DNA from: Parcubacteria group bacterium
GTDB lineage: Bacteria; Patescibacteriota; Patescibacteriia; Magasanikbacterales; GCA-002688135
NCBI GenBank assembly: GCA_002688135.1
Contig: NZCD01000036.1
Coordinates: 1 to 36,862 of the forward strand
DNA: 36,862 nt
Reading direction: 5' to 3'
Every line of letters starts with the position of its first letter. The stretch's first letter is position 1. Both the position numbers and the translations under genes were made by a program. Under the pieces are notes generated by a model. The model did no database searches, was not told the origin of the DNA, and saw only the letters and a list, made by a program, of their open reading frames with translations. This document shows positions 22,247 through 29,911 of the stretch, in pieces.

Positions 22247-23341
22247 ATGCTAAAGAAAACATTCATGGGATCAACCATATTCCTAATTATTGTTTTTATT
22301 AGTTTTTTTGTATTTATGTGGGGAAAAGAAGTGAAAGTCGAAGAGTCAAAGGTAGTTGGCCTATCTGGTGAATTAGTAAAAGAGGATGGTGTTTTTTTGG
22401 TCGATAGTCAGATTATTTTTTCTCATGAACCATTAGACGGTTTGGTTGGAGAATCGGTTGCGATCGTGGGTACGCTGGATGAGGAAGGGTTGTTAGTAAT
22501 TGATCAACTGCTCACTTCGCCAAAAAATAATCCAGAAATACCTATCGAATCAGATACAACAAGGGTAACAGCTAAGTCAGATTTCTCATTTTCATTAGAA
22601 GTACCAAATGAGTGGAAGATCGAAAATAAATCCAAGAACTACAATGCTCGTATAGATCTAGTAAAAGATGATAATAGAATTATTATTGACCGATACGATG
22701 ATGGAGAGATTATAGAAGATGAGATTCAGGCAGTGCCGGCGTCAGTAAGTTTCGTACCCGTCTCAATCAACGGTTATCCGTACGAACATCATCGCGCTAT
22801 CAGTCAATTAACCAAGAGATTATTTGATCACATCGTTCCATCTGAAGAATGTTACAAAGACGAAAAATGCCCTCGTATGTTGATTGGTTCAAATGGAACT
22901 AATCCAGAAAATGCAGCTATATTAAATCACATAACTAAACAGATTGTAGTGCTTCCTGAACCGCAAGGATGGAAAATATTGAGGCATTCCATGAAGAATT
23001 CAGATTGGAATTTCTATATGTATTATCCACCAGAATATGAGCTGAATACATGGGAGCGGGGGTATTCACTCTCAAAGAATAATAAAGAATATATAAATAT
23101 TCATGTTGCTGATGAAATCCCGGGGCACCATATAACTGATGTGGGCAAGGAAAATACTGAAATTATTATATTGCCAACGCGAGAGGAAAAGCTCTATCAC
23201 ACAGAAAGCCCCAAAGATGGAACTCCATATGATGCGATGTTAATGCGCAATCCAGACGATACGCAGCATATCTTGGTAACAGGCAGGGGAGCTGGATTTG
23301 ATGCAGCAATACGCACATTCGTATTTGAGGAAAAACAATAG
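22247..23341 (+). CDS. Membrane-anchored hypothetical protein
   Basis: The likely start at 22247 (MLKKTFMGST) puts a single membrane segment at residues 8-26 (IFLIIVFISFFVFMW), followed by about 335 residues predicted outside the cell; upstream ATGs at 22211 and 22223 lie in or next to a palindromic repeat. The first outer part (about 30-85) has a short beta-type domain (VVGLSGELVKEDGVFLVDSQ, ESVAIVGTLDEEGLLVIDQL). Two later parts contain LEVPNEWKIE and YYPPEYELN, which read like repeated 'surface lipoprotein of the PsbP/MOG1' type strands. Two Cys around residues 204-210 (EECYKDEKCP) could form a disulfide. I do not recognise the family. Confidence 0.75.
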   Translation: MLKKTFMGSTIFLIIVFISFFVFMWGKEVKVEESKVVGLSGELVKEDGVFLVDSQIIFSHEPLDGLVGESVAIVGTLDEEGLLVIDQLLTSPKNNPEIPIESDTTRVTAKSDFSFSLEVPNEWKIENKSKNYNARIDLVKDDNRIIIDRYDDGEIIEDEIQAVPASVSFVPVSINGYPYEHHRAISQLTKRLFDHIVPSEECYKDEKCPRMLIGSNGTNPENAAILNHITKQIVVLPEPQGWKILRHSMKNSDWNFYMYYPPEYELNTWERGYSLSKNNKEYINIHVADEIPGHHITDVGKENTEIIILPTREEKLYHTESPKDGTPYDAMLMRNPDDTQHILVTGRGAGFDAAIRTFVFEEKQ

Positions 23342-23367
23342 ACCTTTTTTGGAAAGTCTAGTATAAT
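23339..23367 (+). promoter_or_regulatory. Promoter of aspS
   Basis: TAGACC (23339-23344), 17-bp spacer, TATAAT (23362-23367). It overlaps the end of the upstream gene and implies a long aspS leader of about 180 nt that contains leader copy C. Confidence 0.65.
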
Positions 23368-23429
23368 ACGTTAGAGTTTATATCAATACTATTGCTACGC
23401 ATCTTCATTTTCTCTTTTCCACTCACTAT

Positions 23430-23472
23430 GCTTAAGACTCGTCGATGATGCAACACATCACATCCTCGTCTG
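23430..23472 (+). promoter_or_regulatory. Shared leader motif upstream of aspS (copy C, weaker)
   Basis: GCTTAAGACTCGTCGATGATG followed by CAACA and CATC, keeping the GATG-N5-CATC hairpin and the ACTCGTCG lead-in of copies A and B. The rest of the 160-nt leader has diverged. Confidence 0.5.
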
Positions 23473-23554
23473 TGCACATAATGAGTGAAAAATATTAAAT
23501 AAATCTACATAACAATAATATTGAAATAAACTCTGGTAATTTAAGGAATTTTTT

Positions 23555-24994
23555 ATGAAACGAACTCTGATAAAGGAGACACATAGCAATATAGATAAAG
23601 AAGTAACATTGATTGGATGGGTGGATACACGGCGCGACATGGGGAAGATGGTATTCATCGAACTCAAGGATCGCACAGGTGTAATTCAATGCACGCTGCT
23701 TCCAGATGTGTCAGATGAGGCAAAAGCAACTGCTGCGGAAATTCGCCCACAATTTGTTATTTCAGTGACCGGAAAAGTAGTGAAGCGACCAGAAAAAATG
23801 GTAAACGCAGATAAACCATTTGGAGATGTAGAATTAGTTGTTAGTGCGTTGGAAATCATCAACTCATCAGAAACACCTCCATTCCCATTAGAAACAGACG
23901 GAACAGAAATCAAAGAAGAATTGCGATTAGAATATCGATATTTAGACATGCGAAGAGATCGCGTACGTCGCAACATGGTGGTGCGATCACAAGTATTTTC
24001 AATGATTCGGGATATCATGCGAGATTTAGAATTCCTCGAAATCGATACTCCAGTTCTAACAAAAGGTACGCCAGAGGGAGCTCGAGAATATCTCGTCCCA
24101 GCTCGAAACAAACCGGGAGAATTTTATGTACTTCCACAATCTCCACAACAATTCAAGCAATTATTGATGGTAGGAGGATTAGAAAAATATTTCCAAATCG
24201 CACGATGTTTTCGTGATGAAGATGTGCGCGCGGATCGTCATCAAGAATTTATCCAGCTCGATATCGAGATGAGTTTTGTGACTCAAGAAGAGGTGATGGA
24301 TCTGGATGAAAGAATCATGGTCACACTTATAGAACAGATTCAAAACTATAAAGTCACAGATAAAGATTGGCCAGAGTGGGCAGAATTTGTAAAAAACCCA
24401 CCTCGGTTGCAATCAAAGGAATTTCCAGTCATGACATATGCGGAGGCGATGGAAAAATTTGGGACTGACAAACCAGACATCAGAAATAATAAAGATGATC
24501 CTACTGAATTTGCATTCTTGTGGGTTGTCGATTTTCCATTGTTTGAAGACGCAGGGGATGGCAAGCTGGCATCATCTCATCATCCATTCACAATGCCACA
24601 TCCAGATGATATGGATAAATTAGATTCAGATCCATTATCAGTGCGCTCATACGCATACGATTTGGTATTGAATGGATATGAGGTTGGTGGAGGAAGTGTT
24701 CGTATTCACGATCCAGAATTGCAAAAAAAGATTTTTACATTGTTAGGGGTTGAAGACGAACAGCAGGAAATAAAATTCGGACATCTATTGCGTGCTTTTG
24801 AGTATGGTGTTCCACCACATGGTGGAATTGCGCATGGACTCGGAAGGTTGTTAATGATATTGCTCAACGAACCAAGTATCCGAGAAGTAATCCCATTTCC
24901 AAAAACAGGCGACGGAAATGATTTGCTGATGGGCGCACCAAGTCCTGTGCCAGATCATCGTCTTGATGAAGCGCACATCAAAATCAAAAAATAA
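23555..24994 (+). CDS. aspS: Aspartyl-tRNA synthetase lacking the GAD domain
   Basis: Class II enzyme of bacterial type: OB domain (LIGWVDTRRDMGKMVFIELK), then EGAREYLVPAR, FYVLPQSPQQFKQLLMVGG, ARCFRDEDVRADRHQEFIQL and motif 3 in HGLGRLLMILLNEPSIREVI. Bacterial AspRS normally has about 590 residues because a GAD domain of roughly 100 residues lies between the GTDKPDIR and FxWVxDFPLF blocks. Here only about 13 residues (NNKDDPTEFA...) separate them, giving 479 residues. It starts at ATG 23555 with AAGGA seven bases upstream, one of few Shine-Dalgarno-like sites among the housekeeping genes. Confidence 0.95.
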   Translation: MKRTLIKETHSNIDKEVTLIGWVDTRRDMGKMVFIELKDRTGVIQCTLLPDVSDEAKATAAEIRPQFVISVTGKVVKRPEKMVNADKPFGDVELVVSALEIINSSETPPFPLETDGTEIKEELRLEYRYLDMRRDRVRRNMVVRSQVFSMIRDIMRDLEFLEIDTPVLTKGTPEGAREYLVPARNKPGEFYVLPQSPQQFKQLLMVGGLEKYFQIARCFRDEDVRADRHQEFIQLDIEMSFVTQEEVMDLDERIMVTLIEQIQNYKVTDKDWPEWAEFVKNPPRLQSKEFPVMTYAEAMEKFGTDKPDIRNNKDDPTEFAFLWVVDFPLFEDAGDGKLASSHHPFTMPHPDDMDKLDSDPLSVRSYAYDLVLNGYEVGGGSVRIHDPELQKKIFTLLGVEDEQQEIKFGHLLRAFEYGVPPHGGIAHGLGRLLMILLNEPSIREVIPFPKTGDGNDLLMGAPSPVPDHRLDEAHIKIKK

Positions 24995-25001
24995 CATAAC
25001 G

Positions 25002-25075
25002 CGTCATCCTGTGCTTGTCGAAGGATCCCGTCTGGTTCAGATAAGGGCGTGGATCCCGGTCTGCGCCGGGATGAC
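25002..25075 (+). repeat. Double palindromic repeat of the GTCATCC..GGATGAC family
   Basis: CGTCATCCTGTGCTTGTCGA, then AGGATCCCG, then a second unit GGATCCCGGTCTGCGCCGGG with ATGAC. The two outer ends are complementary. A single unit of the same kind lies at 32540-32568. Confidence 0.8.
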
Positions 25076-25078
25076 AAA

Positions 25079-25247
25079 CTGAGGCTCTTTCTCACATTAT
25101 CTGTTTTGCCAAAATTTACATATTCGGGCTAAATTCTTAAAAAAATTCCTTGCCTTAGCTATGGCTAAAGCACAAAATTTATTTTAATAATTTATCTCCA
25201 AATCTGAAAATTTGTGAACAAAACGCTAATGTGAGTAAGAACCTGAG
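25079..25247 (+). repeat. MITE-like imperfect inverted repeat (about 170 bp)
   Basis: The first 45 bases (CTGAGGCTCTTTCTCACATT, then ATCTGTTTTG) match the reverse complement of the last 45 (CTCAGGTTCTTACTCACATT, then AGCGTTTTG) with few gaps. The centre holds a second stem CCTTAGC/GGCTAAAG in AT-rich sequence. No ORF is inside. It ends two bases before the pgsA start and takes the place of a usual leader. Confidence 0.65.
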
Positions 25248-25249
25248 AT

Positions 25250-25828
25250 ATGAGGGAGGAGTTATTTCCGCATGACAAAATCATGGCGGTAACATTTTTA
25301 CCGCTCATACCGCGATGGGTCACGCCAAACGCAATCACGATTGCACGTTTTGCTCTCACGCCGCTGGTAGTATTTTTGATTTTGATAGAAAATTACAACA
25401 TCGGAATTCCATTATTTGTCGCAACAGCATTTACAGATGTGCTGGATGGATCACTAGCTCGAGTACGAAAAAAAGTAACTGAATGGGGGACTCTGTACGA
25501 TCCTGTCGCAGATAAGTTATTGATTGGTGCATCCTTAGCTGTTTTAGTCGTTCGATATATTCACCCGATCATTGCAGTTATTATTATCATGATGGAATTG
25601 ATTTTCTTAGCAGGGGGATATCGAAAAAAATGCCAGGGAAAAATATCTTGCCCTTCATGGTACGGAAAATTCAAAATGATGTTTCAGACACTTGGTGTAA
25701 CGCTTATTCTCGTGGCAGTCGCATACGATATATCTATCTTAGTGCTTGCATCAACAGTTTCATTTTTAATTTCAATCACACTGGGAATCATCAATGTCAT
25801 AAAATATGGCGTCAACATCACAAACTGA
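25250..25828 (+). CDS. pgsA: CDP-alcohol phosphatidyltransferase (PgsA-like)
   Basis: Membrane enzyme transferring a phosphatidyl group from CDP-diacylglycerol to an alcohol such as glycerol 3-phosphate. The family signature is complete: DVLDGSLARVRKKVTEWG followed by TLYDPVADK, matching D-x2-DG-x2-AR-x8-G-x3-D-x3-D. Six hydrophobic segments are visible in 192 residues. Phosphatidylglycerophosphate synthesis is the likely reaction but the substrate cannot be read from the sequence. The 3' end overlaps scpA by 23 bases. Confidence 0.88.
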   Translation: MREELFPHDKIMAVTFLPLIPRWVTPNAITIARFALTPLVVFLILIENYNIGIPLFVATAFTDVLDGSLARVRKKVTEWGTLYDPVADKLLIGASLAVLVVRYIHPIIAVIIIMMELIFLAGGYRKKCQGKISCPSWYGKFKMMFQTLGVTLILVAVAYDISILVLASTVSFLISITLGIINVIKYGVNITN

Positions 25829-26519
25829 ATACAAAATTAAGACAGAGCAGTTTGAGGGACCGTTTGGTGTGCTATTGGAATTGATTGAGGCGCAAAAACT
25901 AGATATCACAGAAATTTCATTGAGTACGGTCGCTGAACAATTTTTAGAATATATTGATACACATGATGAATTGCCAGCTCAAGAACTTGCGGATTTCTTG
26001 CTCGTTGCATCGCGATTGTTGTACATAAAATCAAAAGCATTGTTGCCTCGATTAGGACCAGATGAGGAAGATGATGGATTATCATTAGAGTCGCAGTTGA
26101 GAATGTACAAAGCATATATTGATGCTGCAAAAGTAATCGAGAAGCGTGTACAAGATTCACAAACATCATTTTTTGGAAAAATAAAAGGACCAGAATTAGC
26201 AACAGGATTTTATCCACCAAGGTCACTCAAGGCAGAGGATTTAGCAGATGCAATGGAAAACATGTTGAAAAGATTAGAGCCGCTATTATCATTACCAAAA
26301 GTACAGGTTGAGCGTGTTGTATCTATTAATGAGAAAATTTCACACATAAAAAATCGACTAACCAAGCAAGCAACCATGACATTTCGCGAAGCGCTGGATC
26401 AGGGTACGCGAGTGGATGCAATTGTAAGTTTTTTAGCACTGTTGGAGTTGGTGAAGAATCGATCAATAGATGTGAAACAAAGATCACTTTTTGAGGATAT
26501 GATAATCGAAAAAGTATGA
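25806..26519 (+). CDS. scpA: Segregation and condensation protein A
   Basis: Kleisin subunit that bridges SMC heads in the SMC-ScpAB condensin. Residues 10-35 have the conserved FEGPFGVLLELIEAQKLDIT, then ISLSTVAEQFLEYI and ELADFLLVASRLLYIKSKAL, LLP. A winged-helix end contains FREALDQGTRVDAIVSFLAL LELVKN. 237 residues. It overlaps both neighbours, so pgsA, scpA, scpB and the peptidase gene form one tightly coupled unit. The smc gene is not in the window. Confidence 0.95.
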   Translation: MASTSQTEYKIKTEQFEGPFGVLLELIEAQKLDITEISLSTVAEQFLEYIDTHDELPAQELADFLLVASRLLYIKSKALLPRLGPDEEDDGLSLESQLRMYKAYIDAAKVIEKRVQDSQTSFFGKIKGPELATGFYPPRSLKAEDLADAMENMLKRLEPLLSLPKVQVERVVSINEKISHIKNRLTKQATMTFREALDQGTRVDAIVSFLALLELVKNRSIDVKQRSLFEDMIIEKV

Positions 26520-27070
26520 ACACAAACGAGACCACTATAGAAGCCTTACTGTTTGTTGCTGGAAACGACATGAGCATCAAAAAAATAGCCGAAACAACGA
26601 ACATGAAAGTTGAGGAGGTCGAGCAGCATCTCAAAGCACTTGAAGAAAAATATCATGACAAAAGTGGTGTTGTATTGATGCGTTCAGGATCGAAAGTGCG
26701 ATTAGCAACAAATCCACATATCGCGCCTACAATTGCAGAATATTTAAATAGTGAAGTCACGGGCGAACTTACACGGCCACAATTGGAAACCCTCACGATT
26801 ATTGCGTATCGCAGCCCAATCATAAAACCAGAAATCGAAATGATTCGCGGTGTGAACTGTACCATCATCTTAAGAAATTTATTGATGCGAGGATTTGTAG
26901 AAGAATCAGCAGGGGCGATCGAACCAACATATTCTGTGACACTAGATTTTCTAAGATACCTTGGTGTACAAGATACAAGCCAATTGCCAAATCATGATAA
27001 GCTTGCGGCAGATGATCTGATTGAGCGTTTACAAGAAGCAACTGATCATCAAATTAAAGAAAGCGCATGA
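26516..27070 (+). CDS. scpB: Segregation and condensation protein B
   Basis: Dimeric partner of ScpA, made of two winged-helix domains. The 184 residues show TTIEALLFVAGNDMSIKKIA at the start, GVVLMRSGSKVRLATNPHI, RPQLETLTIIAYRSPIIKPE and GVNCTIILRNLLMRGFVEES, following the usual ALxIIAYxQPITRxEIExIRGV pattern. The ATG overlaps the scpA stop by four bases, and the stop overlaps the next start in the same way. Confidence 0.95.
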   Translation: MNTNETTIEALLFVAGNDMSIKKIAETTNMKVEEVEQHLKALEEKYHDKSGVVLMRSGSKVRLATNPHIAPTIAEYLNSEVTGELTRPQLETLTIIAYRSPIIKPEIEMIRGVNCTIILRNLLMRGFVEESAGAIEPTYSVTLDFLRYLGVQDTSQLPNHDKLAADDLIERLQEATDHQIKESA

Positions 27071-28008
27071 TAGAAATTGTACTTTCACTCATCAGTGCAT
27101 TGGGTGTATCAATAGGAATTGTAGATGAACCACGCACTGCTCCATCATTCAGTGTCACGCCAGTGGCATTAGCTGCTGATACACAAACAATTTCACGAGC
27201 GCGAGGTCTGCCAAGATCAGGCGATAGAGAAATCGTTCAAAAAAGAAATGATAGAACTCCACCAGAAAAACTAAATGGGCAAGCTGCACTTATGGTAGAT
27301 GACACATCTGAAGCAATCTTATACGAGTATCAGGCAGATAAGGTTGTGTCACTAGCAAGTATTACAAAACTCGCAAATGCTCTCACGTTTGCAGGAATGG
27401 AAACTGATCTTGATACAAAAATAGAAATTACTGACGAAGATGTGATCGAAGAATTTTCAGCTTTAGCAATAGGAGACGTGCTGACACATCGAGATTTATT
27501 AGGATTAGCATTAGTAGGATCTTCAAATTCCGCAGCGCACACACTTATCCGAGCGTCTGGTTTTACGAGAGAATATTATATTGGACGAATGAATCAAGTC
27601 GGACAAGAGTTGGGACTAACAAATTCTCGTTTTGTGGGCCCATCAGGATTGGATCCAAAAAATGTAGGAACAGCTCGTGATGCATACAGATTATTGAAAG
27701 CAGCATTAGCCCATCCAGACTTAGCTGCAGTTATGGGAGATTCAGAATATGTATTTAATAACGGCGTAAAAAACAAAAAGGTATTTTCAACGAACGCATT
27801 TAAAATCGGTGTTCTACCATTTGGGGGCGATACGATAATAGGCGCAAAAACAGGACACATTCCAGAAGCTGGATTCCATTTCGCAATGGAGGCGCGAGAT
27901 GTGAACGGGGCAGTGCGACAGGTGATTGTAATGGGAGCGCCAGGGCATTTGGATAGATTCACTGAAGCAGAGCGATTATTGTTATGGGCTCAAGAACAAC
28001 CAGATTAA
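27067..28008 (+). CDS. D-alanyl-D-alanine carboxypeptidase-type peptidase (S11)
   Basis: Penicillin-binding serine peptidase trimming peptidoglycan stem peptides. A hydrophobic N-terminus (MIEIVLSLISALGVSIGIV) suggests export. The three catalytic boxes are present: SLASITKLANAL (SxxK), VGSSNSAAH (SxN) and IGAKTGHIPEAG (KTG). The 313 residues cover the catalytic domain only, without the C-terminal PBP5 beta-domain and amphipathic anchor, so the N-terminal segment may serve as the anchor. It is translationally coupled to scpB. Confidence 0.9.
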   Translation: MIEIVLSLISALGVSIGIVDEPRTAPSFSVTPVALAADTQTISRARGLPRSGDREIVQKRNDRTPPEKLNGQAALMVDDTSEAILYEYQADKVVSLASITKLANALTFAGMETDLDTKIEITDEDVIEEFSALAIGDVLTHRDLLGLALVGSSNSAAHTLIRASGFTREYYIGRMNQVGQELGLTNSRFVGPSGLDPKNVGTARDAYRLLKAALAHPDLAAVMGDSEYVFNNGVKNKKVFSTNAFKIGVLPFGGDTIIGAKTGHIPEAGFHFAMEARDVNGAVRQVIVMGAPGHLDRFTEAERLLLWAQEQPD

Positions 28009-28009
28009 T

Positions 28010-28495
28010 ATGGCATTTTGGACAGCACTCGTACCACAACTAAAAATATTTATACTTGCAATGCTTCCTATTGCAGAAGTTCGTGCTGCAATTCCTCTTG
28101 GGCTGACAGTATACGATCAATCAATTCTCACAACATTCGTATTTGGCGCAGCAGGAAACTTCACTGCCGCTGCAATCGTATTTCTAGGGTTGCACATGTT
28201 TGGTGATAAGGTGATAGAAAAAATTCCAAAGATAGGACCAATGCTTGAAAAATATCTTGCACGAGCTAGGCGAATTTTCAAAGGCAAATATGAACATTGG
28301 GGAGTTCTCGGCTTAGTATTGTTCGTAGGTATTCCACTGCCAATGACAGGGGGATGGACAGGTGCTGCAGCAGCATATGTATTTGGATTCCCTAAAAAGA
28401 AATCTCTTGCGGCACTTGCAGCCGGTGTCTTGCTTGCATCTACTGTGATGGTTGTTCTCACAACAGGAATTGAGTGGATCATCAGACTGTTTTAG
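28010..28495 (+). CDS. Putative small multidrug export protein (integral membrane)
   Basis: 161 residues with four to five membrane segments. The pattern LPIAEVRAAIPLGLTVY near the N-terminus, a central basic loop (KYLARARRIFKGKYEHWG) and LFVGIPLPMTGGWTGAAAAY match the Sm_multidrug_ex family (PF06695) as I remember it; the 'multidrug' label there rests on weak evidence. It follows the peptidase after one base and closes the operon before a bidirectional terminator. Confidence 0.82.
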   Translation: MAFWTALVPQLKIFILAMLPIAEVRAAIPLGLTVYDQSILTTFVFGAAGNFTAAAIVFLGLHMFGDKVIEKIPKIGPMLEKYLARARRIFKGKYEHWGVLGLVLFVGIPLPMTGGWTGAAAAYVFGFPKKKSLAALAAGVLLASTVMVVLTTGIEWIIRLF

Positions 28496-28510
28496 GCAGC
28501 AGGGGGCAGT

Positions 28511-28537
28511 AAAAAAACGGCGTAAGCCGTTTTTTTT
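28511..28537 (+). terminator. Bidirectional terminator
   Basis: AACGGC / GCCGTT stem with a GTAA loop, flanked by seven A on the left and eight T on the right. It serves both converging genes, ending at 28495 and 28566. Confidence 0.9.
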
Positions 28538-28565
28538 AATTCTAAATTTTAATTCTGTATTCTCA

Positions 28566-29030
28566 TCAGACAATCACCTTCACCAAAATCGCCAACAAGA
28601 AAGCCTGCATCACAAAGCCATGTTTCAAAGACATGTCTTTTTTTCTATCAACAAAATAATTATGAAACCAGAAATGAACTCGATGAAAAGCTTCAAGCCA
28701 CGGATGCTTATACAACTCACACAACCCAACTAAAAGATCGGGGAGTACAGACCCAACTAATCCCCACGCAATAATTGTTGCGTTTACATTCGGAACATAA
28801 GCAAAAATCCAAGCCACAAGCATTACAGCAGCAAGTGCATCAAAACTCACCTTCGCAAGCGCTTGTTTCATCTTTTTCCCGCTTTTGTATTCCTTATACA
28901 AATGAGCATCGCCATGAGGAATCATGTCGATCAATAAGTGTGAAATAAAACCCAAAACAAAGGCCCAGAAGGCTGTGGGGCTATTTTGAGCTACAACTGC
29001 TCCAACTGCGACATGAGTGGCGATTAACAT
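28566..29030 (-). CDS. Membrane-bound metal-dependent hydrolase-like protein (YdjM/DUF457 type)
   Basis: 154 residues with four hydrophobic segments. The N-terminal MLIATHVAVGAVVA, FVLGFISHLLIDMIPHGDAH and SVLPDLLVGLCEL give the His, Asp and His-Gly-Asp pattern typical of YdjM-like inner-membrane proteins. A C-terminal HRVHFWFHN adds more His residues. In some bacteria such proteins are LexA-regulated; here the role is unknown. It is transcribed from its own promoter upstream at 29055-29083. Confidence 0.75.
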   Translation of the reverse strand: MLIATHVAVGAVVAQNSPTAFWAFVLGFISHLLIDMIPHGDAHLYKEYKSGKKMKQALAKVSFDALAAVMLVAWIFAYVPNVNATIIAWGLVGSVLPDLLVGLCELYKHPWLEAFHRVHFWFHNYFVDRKKDMSLKHGFVMQAFLLAILVKVIV

Positions 29031-29054
29031 AAAAGACTGATTTTATTGGCCTAT

Positions 29055-29083
29055 AGTATAGCAGATTTCTAAGAAAAAGTCAT
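29055..29083 (-). promoter_or_regulatory. Promoter of the minus-strand membrane protein
   Basis: On the minus strand ATGACT, 17-bp spacer, TATACT. It matches the consensus at four of six and five of six positions. Confidence 0.5.
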
Positions 29084-29204
29084 TTGTGAGTGATGAGTGA
29101 CAAAATATGTCATTTTGTTGCGTAGATTATTACAAAATATATCAAATTAAATAGCTAAATTTAGTATACTATTATAAATATAATATCTATTAGTAAGCCA
29201 ACTA
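29084..29204. other. AT-rich divergent intergenic region
   Basis: Strongly AT-rich stretch separating the minus-strand gene from the GC-rich island. It has a small stem ACAAAAT/ATTTTGT near 29101-29119 and repeated TATAATAT-like strings, and no ORF. The composition change at the next promoter is abrupt. Confidence 0.6.
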
Positions 29205-29233
29205 TTGACAAAATAACAAAAACATGATAGTAT
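29205..29233 (+). promoter_or_regulatory. Promoter of the GC-rich island
   Basis: TTGACA (29205-29210), 17-bp spacer, TAGTAT (29228-29233). It is the only convincing promoter before the terminator at 32484, so all island genes may share one transcript of about 3.3 kb. Confidence 0.78.
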
Positions 29234-29270
29234 ACGCGCGTAGATTGGTGACAGTGAGAGATCATTTTAA

Positions 29271-29299
29271 GCCGTGTCCCAGGCCAAAAGAAAGGGGGG
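29271..29299 (+). promoter_or_regulatory. H-type pseudoknot PK1 before island gene 1
   Basis: Short stem GCC/GGC (29271-29273 with 29282-29284) with loop GTGTCCCA, then CAAAAGAAA, then GGGGGG (29294-29299) that can pair with the loop CCC. The Shine-Dalgarno and ATG 29309 follow. It is the weakest of three copies of the same design. Confidence 0.5.
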
Positions 29300-29308
29300 T
29301 GGAGAGAG

Positions 29309-29629
29309 ATGAGCGAGAATTCCGTGATCGTAGGCGATGGTATTGCAGTGACCCGTGCGCAGTTGAAGCGCGCCGTGGCGACCTACAAGAACCGACCCGG
29401 TGGTCTGCCAGATTTCTGGCAGAAGGCGCTGGACCTCATGGGTCCGGAGCCCGAGCGAGTCAAGAAGGCTCGTTCCGCGCCCAAGCGCCGACGTAGTCGG
29501 AACCCTCAGGAGAAGGACTTCTGTCCGGACTACCTGGAGGCCCACAAGGCCGAGATCGGCCTGTCGAGTAAGGACCGGCGCCGCGAGCGTCGGGCTGCGA
29601 AGAAGCAGCGCCATCGTAGTGACGGCTAA
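29309..29629 (+). CDS. Island gene 1: small basic protein
   Basis: 106 residues, strongly basic, with an Arg/Lys-rich second half (KKARSAPKRRRSRNP and KDRRRERRAAKKQRHR), suggesting nucleic-acid binding. The N-terminal part has VTRAQLKRAVATYKN, probably a helix. The start ATG 29309 is fixed by the purine-rich GGTGGAGAGAG just upstream. One 60-nt row (29341-29400) counts 38 G+C, far above the neighbouring chromosome. I do not recognise the family. It is the first gene of the island transcript. Confidence 0.75.
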   Translation: MSENSVIVGDGIAVTRAQLKRAVATYKNRPGGLPDFWQKALDLMGPEPERVKKARSAPKRRRSRNPQEKDFCPDYLEAHKAEIGLSSKDRRRERRAAKKQRHRSDG

Positions 29630-29692
29630 TACTCGGCCTCGGCCAAACCGGAATCTACAAACGTTGGACTGTTGTGAAACAGCCCACATAAC

Positions 29693-29770
29693 CCGCGAGC
29701 AAACCTAATCGGTCAATGCTCGCGGATCCAAAGGGATTCCCCATCGGTTATATGGGGAATCATGAGGATC
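29693..29770 (+). promoter_or_regulatory. Two-hairpin element E1
   Basis: Hairpin 1: CCGCGAGCA/TGCTCGCGG, 9 bp. Linker ATCCAAAGGG. Hairpin 2: ATTCCCCAT/ATGGGGAAT, 9 bp, then CATGAGGATC. The linker ATCC pairs with GGAT after hairpin 2 (29726-29729 with 29766-29769), giving a lower stem and an asymmetric internal loop. Confidence 0.8.
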
Positions 29771-29786
29771 AAGAAGAGGAGGAAAG

Positions 29787-29846
29787 ATGCTGCTGAAGGC
29801 AATCATCATTCTACTGATCATCGGGCTGTTGTCCGGCTCTCGCTAA
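29787..29846 (+). CDS. Island micro-ORF 1: 19-residue hydrophobic peptide
   Basis: MLLKAIIILLIIGLLSGSR, a single predicted membrane helix. The Shine-Dalgarno AGGAGGAAAG is one of the strongest in the window and sits at ideal distance from the ATG. Element E1 precedes it and PK2 follows. The size and composition recall small membrane peptides such as type I toxins or cytochrome-oxidase or transporter accessory peptides; no specific role can be assigned. Confidence 0.6.
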   Translation: MLLKAIIILLIIGLLSGSR

Positions 29847-29870
29847 ACAACAGCTCAAAAAAACACAAAA

Positions 29871-29898
29871 CCCCATCCCTGGGGCAAAAGAATAAGGG
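29871..29898 (+). promoter_or_regulatory. H-type pseudoknot PK2 before micro-ORF 2
   Basis: Stem CCCCA/TGGGG (29871-29875 with 29880-29884), loop TCCC, then the A-rich CAAAAGAATAA and GGG (29896-29898) pairing with the loop. AAGGAG (29900-29905) follows directly. Confidence 0.65.
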
Positions 29899-29911
29899 CA
29901 AGGAGATGCAC

